Assembly (NCBI GenBank): GCA_016933425.1
Contig: JAFGAY010000285.1
Coordinates: 1-32,328, forward strand
Length of the DNA: 32,328 bases
Direction: 5' to 3'
Source: Pirellulales bacterium
GTDB lineage: Bacteria; Planctomycetota; Planctomycetia; Pirellulales; Thermoguttaceae
In this document: piece after piece, positions 7,878 through 15,207 of the stretch
Layout: each line of letters opens with the position of its first letter
Position numbering within the stretch: position 1 is the stretch's first letter
Notes under the pieces: model-generated
The model's input: only the letters and a program-made list of their open reading frames with translations
Database searches by the model: none
What the model was told of the DNA's origin: nothing
Position numbers and translations under genes: made by a program

Positions 7878-9281
7878 ATGGCTCCGCATCGCGTCAAGAC
7901 GGCCGGACTGGTTCGCTTGTTCACTTCGATGGATGGGCCGGTCTATGTGCTGGACGAGGAGTTCGTGATCCGCTTCTGCAATGAAGCCTGCGTGAAGTGG
8001 CTTGGTCCCGTCGCCGCGGAGCTTATCGGCCGCCGGTGCGTCTATCGAACGCGGCCGACCGGAGCCGGCGAGCCGACCGCCCAGAGCGTGGCCGACGGTT
8101 TGTGTCCTCCGCCGACGGTTCTGGAAGGTCGCGCGACGGCCGCGACGATCGTTGGGCCCGCGGCCGACGGCGCGGCGAGTCGCCGTCGAGCCCGATTCGT
8201 GCCCTTGGGTCTTGCCGACGGCAAGCCGGCGGCCGTGGTTGCCTTGGTCGAGCCGGTTGATCTCCATCCGGTCGATGCTGCGGCGGTGGACGGCGCGACG
8301 GCAAGCCTCGAACCGGCCGAGCCCAGCCTCGACGCCCTGCACGATCGCATCCGGCAATTTCGCCAAGAGGCGGCCGGACGCTTTGGAGCCGATCGCCTCA
8401 TCGGCAACAGCCCGGCAATGCGGCTTGCGCGGGCAAGAGTCGAATTGGCGGCCGCCGGGCGGGCCAACGTGCTCGTGGTCGGGCCCGTCGGAAGCGGCCG
8501 CGCCCATGTGGCCCACGCAATCCACCACGCGGCCGATCGCGATCGCGAGGGAACCATAATCCCAGTCGATTGCGCCGTGCTGGACACCGATCTGGTTCGT
8601 TCCACAGTGCAGGCCCTGGCCGCCAATCCTCTGGGCGATCGGGCCGCGCGGAGCACGCTCCTATTGGAGGAGGTCGATTTGTTGCCTCGGGCCGTCCAGC
8701 CCGACGTGGCCGCGGCCATCTCGGCTCGGTCGTTTCGGATGCGGGTCATCGCGACGGCCACGGAACCGTTGGAGCCGCTTGTCGGCGCGGGCCGTTGCGA
8801 GCCGCTGTTGGCCGCGTTGCTTGGCACGATCACGATTCACTTGCCGGCGCTGGCCCAACGGCGCGAGGACATCCCGCTGCTGGCCCAGTTGCTGCTCGAG
8901 GAGGCCAACTCGCAGGCGCCTCGTCAGCTTGCCCGATTCACGCCCGAGGCGCTCGATCGGCTCGACGCCCACGATTGGCCGGGCAACGTCGACGAATTGG
9001 CCGCCGTGGTGGTCGAGGCTCATCGCGAGGCTCAAGGCCGGCAGATCGAGGCGCGCGACTTGCCCAGCCGGCTCCGCCACGCGGCCGAGCTCGCGGCCCA
9101 TCCGCCGCGCGGCGACGAGTCGATCCGGCTCGACGAGTTCCTGGGACGCATCGAACGGGAGTTGATCGCCCGGGCCTTGGCCAAGGCCAAAGGCAACAAA
9201 ACCAGAGCCGCCGCGTTGCTGGGCATGACCCGGCCTCGACTCTACCGCCGTCTGGTTCAGCTTGGGTTGGAAGAAGCATAA
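7878..9281 (+). CDS. PAS - degenerate AAA+ - Fis-type HTH regulator (sigma54-activator-derived)
   Basis: PAS-like 'DGPVYVLDEEFVIRFCNEACVKWLGPVAAELIGRRCVY'; AAA+ 'LIGNSPAMRLARARVELAAAGRANVLVVGPVGSGRAH', 'LAQRREDIPLLAQLLLEE', 'WPGNVDELAAVV'; C-terminal Fis HTH 'ALAKAKGNKTRAAALLGMTRPRLYRRLVQLGL'. GAFTGA absent. Confidence 0.85.
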   Translation: MAPHRVKTAGLVRLFTSMDGPVYVLDEEFVIRFCNEACVKWLGPVAAELIGRRCVYRTRPTGAGEPTAQSVADGLCPPPTVLEGRATAATIVGPAADGAASRRRARFVPLGLADGKPAAVVALVEPVDLHPVDAAAVDGATASLEPAEPSLDALHDRIRQFRQEAAGRFGADRLIGNSPAMRLARARVELAAAGRANVLVVGPVGSGRAHVAHAIHHAADRDREGTIIPVDCAVLDTDLVRSTVQALAANPLGDRAARSTLLLEEVDLLPRAVQPDVAAAISARSFRMRVIATATEPLEPLVGAGRCEPLLAALLGTITIHLPALAQRREDIPLLAQLLLEEANSQAPRQLARFTPEALDRLDAHDWPGNVDELAAVVVEAHREAQGRQIEARDLPSRLRHAAELAAHPPRGDESIRLDEFLGRIERELIARALAKAKGNKTRAAALLGMTRPRLYRRLVQLGLEEA

Positions 9282-9305
9282 CCATTCACCTTGGGAGAAG
9301 GTCCC

Positions 9306-10286
9306 ATGAAAAACTTGTTTTTACTCGCGGGCCTGGCGGCTGCGCTGGTCGTTCCGTCGCTGGCCGAGGACCAATCGGCCGACGCGACAACAACATCAAC
9401 GTCGGATTGCACGGCCGGACCATTGCGGCTGGCATTTATCACGTGCTGCAAGGACGCCGTGTTTTTCGAGCCGGTCCGCAAGGGCATGCGCGACGCCGCC
9501 GAGAAGATGGGCGTCGAGTGCGATTGGCTGGGAACCGAGGGCGTGGACATCAAGGCTCAGGCGGCAATGGTGCGTCAGGCGGTGGCCGACGGCTACGACG
9601 GCATCGCCGTGAGCCTCATCGATCCGACGGCCTTCGACGGCGTGGTTGCCGAAGCCGTCGCCCGGGGCGTGCCGGTCGTGGCGTTCAACGTCGACGACCA
9701 CGCCACGCCCAACGCGCGATTGGCCGGCGTGAACCAGCGGCTCCACGACGCCGGCCGGGCGCTGGCCGAGTACGTCGCGCCGCGCATGCCGCCGGGCAGC
9801 CACGTGCTGATGACCATGCACGACAAAGGCGTCTCGGCGCTCGAGGATCGGCTCCGAGGCCTTCAGGACGTGCTTAAGGAAAAGAACGTCCGCTGGACCG
9901 TCCGCGTCACCGGCAACGACGCTGCGGCCGGAGCGGAGATCATCGCCGCCGAACTGCGCGAAAATCCCGACATCCGGGCCGTTTTGTGCACCGGCCAGGC
10001 CGACACCGAGGCGGCGGGCCGCGCGATCGAAAAACACTATCCCGACGGAAGCCGCTGGGCCGCCGGATTCGACCTCTCGCCCACCACGCTCCGGCTGATC
10101 AAGGAGGGCCGCATCCTGGCAACCGTCGACCAGCAGCCCTATGTCCAAGGCTTTTATCCGGTCGTGCAACTGACACTTTATCTCCGCTACGGCATTGTCC
10201 CGACGGACATGGACGCCGGCGCGATCATGATCGACCGGTCCAAAGCCGACCATGTGATCGAGTTGACCAAACAGAAGTACCGATGA
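9306..10286 (+). CDS. sugar-type (periplasmic binding protein 4/ribose-like) substrate-binding protein
   Basis: Signal peptide MKNLFLLAGLAAALVVPSLA; 'LAFITCCKDAVFFEPVRKGMRDAAEKMGVEC...AAMVRQAVADGYDGIAVSLIDPTAF...VPVVAFNVDD...ILATVDQQPYVQGFYPVVQLTLYLRYG'. Confidence 0.88.
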   Translation: MKNLFLLAGLAAALVVPSLAEDQSADATTTSTSDCTAGPLRLAFITCCKDAVFFEPVRKGMRDAAEKMGVECDWLGTEGVDIKAQAAMVRQAVADGYDGIAVSLIDPTAFDGVVAEAVARGVPVVAFNVDDHATPNARLAGVNQRLHDAGRALAEYVAPRMPPGSHVLMTMHDKGVSALEDRLRGLQDVLKEKNVRWTVRVTGNDAAAGAEIIAAELRENPDIRAVLCTGQADTEAAGRAIEKHYPDGSRWAAGFDLSPTTLRLIKEGRILATVDQQPYVQGFYPVVQLTLYLRYGIVPTDMDAGAIMIDRSKADHVIELTKQKYR

Positions 10287-10801
10287 ACCCGCGCGAAACC
10301 AATCCCGCTCCCCTCGACTCGGCCCGACCCAGCGCGTCGACGGCCCGGCTGCTCGTCTGCGAGTCCTCGGGCCGTTGGGCGGCGGCGCTGTGCCGCGAGT
10401 TGGGGCCGACCATCGACCTGGTCGAAACGCGCAACGTGGCCGAGTGCTGGGAGCGTCTGGCCGAGGCGCCGGCAAGCCTGCTGGTGGTCGAACTGACCGG
10501 CGGCAACGCCGACGCCTTGCTGGCTCGCATGGGTTCGTGCCCGCGGTGTTTTCCGCTTGCCCGGGCAGTTGTGGTGGCCGACCGCCGCCTGGCCGGCCAC
10601 GAGTGGCTGGCGCGCGAGGCGGGCGCCGTGATGTTTGTCACCTCGCCGCGTCGCGCGGTCGCGCTGGCCAACCTGGCCCGGCGACACCTGGCCTCGCGGC
10701 CCGAACCCTCCGAAACCACAACCCAACGTATTTGGAACGCACTGCCTTGGCGGGAATTCGCCCAGGCGCCATCCCTGGGAACCACCGATGAACACAGATG
10801 A
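10283..10801 (+). CDS. hypothetical protein, receiver-like fold lacking phosphorylation residues
   Basis: ATGA overlap with the SBP stop; 'ARLLVCESSGRWAAALCRELGPTIDLVETRNVAECWERLAEAPASLLVVELTGG...AGAVMFVTSPRRAVALANLARRHL' has a receiver-like alternating alpha/beta pattern. Confidence 0.7.
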   Translation: MNPRETNPAPLDSARPSASTARLLVCESSGRWAAALCRELGPTIDLVETRNVAECWERLAEAPASLLVVELTGGNADALLARMGSCPRCFPLARAVVVADRRLAGHEWLAREAGAVMFVTSPRRAVALANLARRHLASRPEPSETTTQRIWNALPWREFAQAPSLGTTDEHR

Positions 10802-10807
10802 ACACGT
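10786..10807 (+). repeat. 10-bp tandem repeat GATGAACACR
   Basis: cGATGAACACAGATGAACACG at the lutB start codon. Confidence 0.75.
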
Positions 10808-12200
10808 ATCGACGCGGGCCGGTCTGGAAGGGGCCGCGTTTTTGAAGGACAAGACGCCCGGGCTGGCCGAACCGGCCGGTTTCGAGTCGTTGGGCATTGC
10901 CTGCGAACGCTCGGCCAATCACGTGCTCGAACAGTTCGCCGAAATCGCCCCGTATCAAGGCTGGCGCGAGGCGGCCTATCGGATCAAACAATACGCCCTG
11001 GCCAATCTCGACAAGCTGCTGGTCGAATTGGAGCGAAACCTCAAGGCCAAGGGAATCGAGGTCCTTTGGGCCGCCGACGCCGCCGAAGCCAACCGGTTGG
11101 TGATCGACATCGCGCAACAGCATAATGTCAAAACCGTGGTCAAAGGCAAGACCATGGTCAGCGAGGAAATGGAGCTGAACCACCGCCTGGCCGAGGTGGG
11201 CGTCCGCGCGCTGGAAACCGACCTGGGCGAGTACCTCGTCCAACTGGCCGGCCAGCGGCCCACCCACATCGTCACGCCCGCCTTGCACCTGTCGGCCGAG
11301 GACGTGGGCCACTTGTTCGCCGACAAGCTGGGCGAACCCTACACGGCCGAGCATCGGACACTGACCGACATCGCCCGGCGTCATCTCCGCGAGGAATACC
11401 TCAAGGCCGACCTGGGCGTCTCGGGCGTCAATTTCGCTGCGGCCGACACGGGAACGCTCGTATTCGTCGAGAACGAAGGCAACGGTGGACTGTCGACCTC
11501 GGTCCCACCGATCCATGTCGCGTTGATGGGCATCGAAAAAGTCATTCCCAGCCTCGACTGCTTGCCCGTCTTTTTGAACCTGCTGGGTCGCAGCGGCACG
11601 GCGCAGAAACTGACGACCTATACCCACATTCTTCGCGGGCCGGCGCCGGGGCGCAAAATGTATTTGATTCTCGTCGACAACGGCCGGACCAACCTGCTGG
11701 CCGATCCCCACACGCGCAGCGCCCTCGGCTGCATCCGTTGCGGGGCGTGCCTGAACCACTGTCCCGTCTATCGCCGCGCCGGCGGCTGGGCCTACGGCTG
11801 GGTGTACCCGGGCCCGATCGGCTCGATCGTCACGCCGGGGCTGGTTGGGCTCGATAAGGCGGCCAAGCTTCCCTTCGCTTCGTCGCTGTGCGGCGCGTGT
11901 TCGGCGATCTGTCCGGTGAAAATCGACATTCCCCACCAGCTCGTCTATCTGCGCAACCGCGGCGTCAACCAGTCGTCGCCGGTCCACTCGTGGATCGAAC
12001 GGCTCATGTGGAAATCGTGGGCCATGGCCATGGGCGGTTCGTGGCGCTATCGCATGGCGGCGCTGGGCGTGCGGATCGGCGCGAGGCTGGCCCGATTCCT
12101 GCCCTGGAAACCGTGGTACCTCGGCGCCTGGATGCGCGGCCGCGACCTGCCCCCCGTGCCGCCCGCGGCGTTTCGGAAGACGTGGAAGGAGGAACAATAG
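10788..12200 (+). CDS. lutB: lactate utilization iron-sulfur protein LutB
   Basis: 'TVVKGKTMVSEEMELNHRL', 'GVSGVNFAAADTGTLVFVENEGNGGLSTSVPPIHVALMGIEKVIP', ferredoxin motifs CIRCGACLNHCPVY and CGACSAICPVKIDIP. Confidence 0.95.
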   Translation: MNTDEHVSTRAGLEGAAFLKDKTPGLAEPAGFESLGIACERSANHVLEQFAEIAPYQGWREAAYRIKQYALANLDKLLVELERNLKAKGIEVLWAADAAEANRLVIDIAQQHNVKTVVKGKTMVSEEMELNHRLAEVGVRALETDLGEYLVQLAGQRPTHIVTPALHLSAEDVGHLFADKLGEPYTAEHRTLTDIARRHLREEYLKADLGVSGVNFAAADTGTLVFVENEGNGGLSTSVPPIHVALMGIEKVIPSLDCLPVFLNLLGRSGTAQKLTTYTHILRGPAPGRKMYLILVDNGRTNLLADPHTRSALGCIRCGACLNHCPVYRRAGGWAYGWVYPGPIGSIVTPGLVGLDKAAKLPFASSLCGACSAICPVKIDIPHQLVYLRNRGVNQSSPVHSWIERLMWKSWAMAMGGSWRYRMAALGVRIGARLARFLPWKPWYLGAWMRGRDLPPVPPAAFRKTWKEEQ

Positions 12201-12202
12201 CC

Positions 12203-12853
12203 ATGAACGATCGTGAAGTCGTTTTAGGACGCATTCGTCAAGCCCTGGCCGATCGGCCGCAGGTCGATGTACCCGCGGCGCCCGAGGTCTGGCCCGAACT
12301 GAAACCCGACCGGCCAACCATGCTTGCTCGTTTCAGCGAAGAACTCAAAACCGTCGACGGCGAGATGCACCAGTGCGACACGGTCGCCGCGGCTCGGGCG
12401 AAACTCGCCGAACTGATGCGGGAATCGAAGTGCGAGCGGGTTGGTGCGGTCGATCGGCCGCTGGTCCGCGAGCTGGCCGACGGATTCTCGGCGGCCCAAC
12501 TCGACTGGATCGACGACCAGACCGACAAGACGGCGATCGGCCGGCTCGATGCGTCGCTGGTCGGCGCGGAATTGCTCCTGGCCGACACGGGCAGTTGCCT
12601 GGTCGAGTGCCGCACGGCCCCCGAGCGGATGATGTGCTACCTGCCGCCGGTCTGCGTCGTGATCGCCCGGGCCGACATGCTCCGCGAACATCTGCCGGCC
12701 GCGTGGGACGAAATCGTTGCCCGGGCCGCCAATCCCGAACTTCGCGGCGAACTGGTCATCGTCACGGGTCCGAGCCGCACGGCCGACATCGAAAAAATCC
12801 TGATTCTCGGCGTCCACGGCCCCAAACGGCTCATCGTGTTGCTGGTCGATTAG
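12203..12853 (+). CDS. lutC: LUD-domain protein LutC
   Basis: 'VGAELLLADTGSCLVECRTAPERMMCYLPPVCVVIARADMLREHLPAAWDEI...VTGPSRTADIEKILILGVHGPKRLIVLLVD'; SD GGAGGAACAATAGCC-ATG, 2 nt after lutB stop. Confidence 0.93.
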   Translation: MNDREVVLGRIRQALADRPQVDVPAAPEVWPELKPDRPTMLARFSEELKTVDGEMHQCDTVAAARAKLAELMRESKCERVGAVDRPLVRELADGFSAAQLDWIDDQTDKTAIGRLDASLVGAELLLADTGSCLVECRTAPERMMCYLPPVCVVIARADMLREHLPAAWDEIVARAANPELRGELVIVTGPSRTADIEKILILGVHGPKRLIVLLVD

Positions 12854-12877
12854 TCGCTTTCAGCCGAATAGCGGAAG

Positions 12878-13939
12878 TCATGGTTCGTCGCCGAGCACGG
12901 CCGCGATTTGCTCGCGATCGACTGGGCGGATGACGCCCCGCTCGCAGATGATCGCCGTGATGAGCCGGGCCGGCGTCACGTCGAAGGCCGGGTTGTACAC
13001 CCCGATGCCCTCGGGAGCCGTCTGGCGGCCGAATCCATGCGTGATTTCCGCCGGGTCGCGTTGTTCGATCGGAATGGCCTCGCCGTCGGCGATCGACAGG
13101 TCGAACGTGCTGGTCGGGGCGGCCACGTAGAATGGAATCCCATGCGCGGCGGCCAACAGTGCGACGCCGTAAGTGCCGATCTTATTGGCCGCGTCGCCGT
13201 TGGCGGCGATACGGTCGGCGCCGGTGATGACGGCCTGAACCCGGCGCTCGCGCATGACGACCGCGGCCATGGAGTCGCAAATCAACGTCACGTCGATTCC
13301 CCGCTCATGCAATTCCCAGGCGGTCAGACGCGCGCCCTGCAAGAGCGGCCGCGTCTCGTCGGCCCAAACGTGCAGCGTTTGACCTTGCTCGACGGCCGTA
13401 TAAACCACGGCCAGCGCCGTGCCATAGTCGGCCGTGGCCAGCCCGCCGGCGTTGCAATGGGTCAGCACGCCCTCGACGCCTTTTAATAGTGGAGCGCCGT
13501 GCCGGCCGATGGCGCGGCACATTTGCCGGTCTTCCTCGTGAATGGCTCGAGCCTCGGCCAGTAGGGCGGCCGTGATCCGGTCGGGCGACGCGCGACCGGC
13601 CAGCGCCGCGGCCGTGCGCTTCATCCGATCCAGGGCCCAAAACAAATTCACGGCCGTGGGCCGGCTCGCGGCCAGATAGGCGGTCACTTCGTCGAGCTGG
13701 GCCAGCAGCGCCGGGCCGTCGGCGCCCGCAACGGTTTGCAGCCCAAGGCACACCCCATAGGCGGCAGCCACGCCAATGGCCGGCGCCCCGCGAACCCGGA
13801 GTGTCTTGATGGCTTCCCAGACCTGTTCAACCGTACGACATTCGATTTCGACGAATTCGCCGGGCAGCCGGGTCTGGTCAATCAACACCAGCCGGCCGGA
13901 TTCCTCGCCTTTCCAGTGAAGCGTTTCGAGGTTTTTCAT
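12878..13939 (-). CDS. mtnA: S-methyl-5-thioribose-1-phosphate isomerase
   Basis: MKNLETLHWKGEESGRLVLIDQTRLPGEFVEIECRTVEQVWEAIKTLRVRGAPAIGVAAAYG...VLTHCNAGGLATADYGTALAV...VITGADRIAANGDAANKIGTYGVALLAAAHGIPFYVAAPTSTFD. Confidence 0.96.
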   Translation of the reverse strand: MKNLETLHWKGEESGRLVLIDQTRLPGEFVEIECRTVEQVWEAIKTLRVRGAPAIGVAAAYGVCLGLQTVAGADGPALLAQLDEVTAYLAASRPTAVNLFWALDRMKRTAAALAGRASPDRITAALLAEARAIHEEDRQMCRAIGRHGAPLLKGVEGVLTHCNAGGLATADYGTALAVVYTAVEQGQTLHVWADETRPLLQGARLTAWELHERGIDVTLICDSMAAVVMRERRVQAVITGADRIAANGDAANKIGTYGVALLAAAHGIPFYVAAPTSTFDLSIADGEAIPIEQRDPAEITHGFGRQTAPEGIGVYNPAFDVTPARLITAIICERGVIRPVDREQIAAVLGDEP

Positions 13940-14300
13940 GGTGTCGGACTGTGGGATTTCGTGAAAAGGAAAGGGGGGATATTGGAAACAGGCGTGTCAG
14001 GAATAAACGATGGGGTGAACCGGGGCCACATGGCACGGCGACCATTTTCGCACGATTGGGGATTTTGTTCCAGGGCACGCGGTGGGGGTCGGGTCCGATT
14101 GGACCAATCATGACGGCAAATCGGCCGGCTGGGAAGAATTCAAGGAAGATCGCGGGTTTCTGGTTTGACACGCCTGGGCGACGGCTTAGTGTTGAGTAAC
14201 CACAACCGACCGTCGGTTTTGGGAACAATGGGCAGTGTCATTTTCGAGTCGTCCTCCGGCGAATCACGCCGACCATTTGCCTCCTGAGTCTCGGGTTCCC

Positions 14301-14774
14301 ATGAGTACGTTGATTCTCCCGCAGCCCGCTCAAGCTCGCCGCATCGATCGTTCCGAGCGGCACCGCATTTTGGTGATTGACGACGATGAAGCCATGGCCG
14401 AAGTGCTTTCGCGCCGGCTCGAACAACAGGGCTTTACCAGCCGGACTGCCGACAGCGGGGCCAAGGGCCTTGCCATGGCCCGCCGAAGACGGCCCGACCT
14501 GATCCTACTGGACGTCCGCCTGCCGGACACCGACGGGTTCGCCGTTTGCGAGGAATTGGCCGATTCGAGCGAGACGTGCGACGTCCCGATCATCATCCTC
14601 AGCGGCATGGAAGGCCCCGACGTCGTCCGACGCGCCCGCACGGCCGGCTGCACGTTTTTCGTCCGCAAGCCGTACGATCCGAACGCCCTGCTGGTCCTCA
14701 TCCGGCAAGCCATTGAGGAATCGACCCGATGGCGGCTCGAGGAATCGGCCGAAACGGACGACGTGCTCTTCTAG
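14301..14774 (+). CDS. stand-alone response regulator receiver domain protein
   Basis: 'HRILVIDDDEAMAEVLSRRLEQQGFTSRTADSGAKGLAMARRRRPDLILLDVRLPDTDGFAVCEEL...VPIIILSGMEG...CTFFVRKPYDPNALL' - canonical DD, D and K present; no output domain. Confidence 0.92.
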   Translation: MSTLILPQPAQARRIDRSERHRILVIDDDEAMAEVLSRRLEQQGFTSRTADSGAKGLAMARRRRPDLILLDVRLPDTDGFAVCEELADSSETCDVPIIILSGMEGPDVVRRARTAGCTFFVRKPYDPNALLVLIRQAIEESTRWRLEESAETDDVLF

Positions 14775-14954
14775 GAGCATGTTTTGAAATTCGTTTTGGC
14801 GGCCACAAGCCCCCACCCGGCCTATGGTCCCTCACGGCCATTTTCACCCATCGGGGCGTAAAATGGGTAAGCTTCTCCCGACCATCCCCACCATGCGATT
14901 TGCCGCATGTCATTAAGAAATGCGCGTCGGGACTGGATTTTTCTCGAAGTGCCC

Positions 14955-14983
14955 TTGACCCAAATTTGGCCCTCGGGTATTTA
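14955..14983 (+). promoter_or_regulatory. predicted sigma70-type promoter for the secretin gene
   Basis: TTGACC - 17 nt - TATTTA. Confidence 0.4.
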
Positions 14984-15207
14984 ACCCGCTCTCTTCTACT
15001 GAATCCAAGAATCTAATCAAAAAACACCGATCGTGGTTGGCATTGCCCAGCGGGTATCCGCGGGGGTATGCGGCCAAGAATTCCGGGACGGATGACGTTG
15101 TCCCCGGAACCTGGTCCGCATCGCCTTCGTTGTTGCCTCGTGAAGGAATAGGCGCCACCCGCGCTGGGACTCCTGCGAGTCATCTAAATCTACAGAGGAG
15201 AACCGAG

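Noticed and set aside
7878-9281. Annotation as a standard sigma54 enhancer-binding protein
   Set aside because: No GAFTGA, altered Walker A Lys and sensor II Arg; kept only as sigma54-activator-derived.
10638-12317. 559-aa minus-strand ORF
   Set aside because: Antisense shadow of lutB in high-GC DNA; lutB translation has clear family motifs, this one has none.
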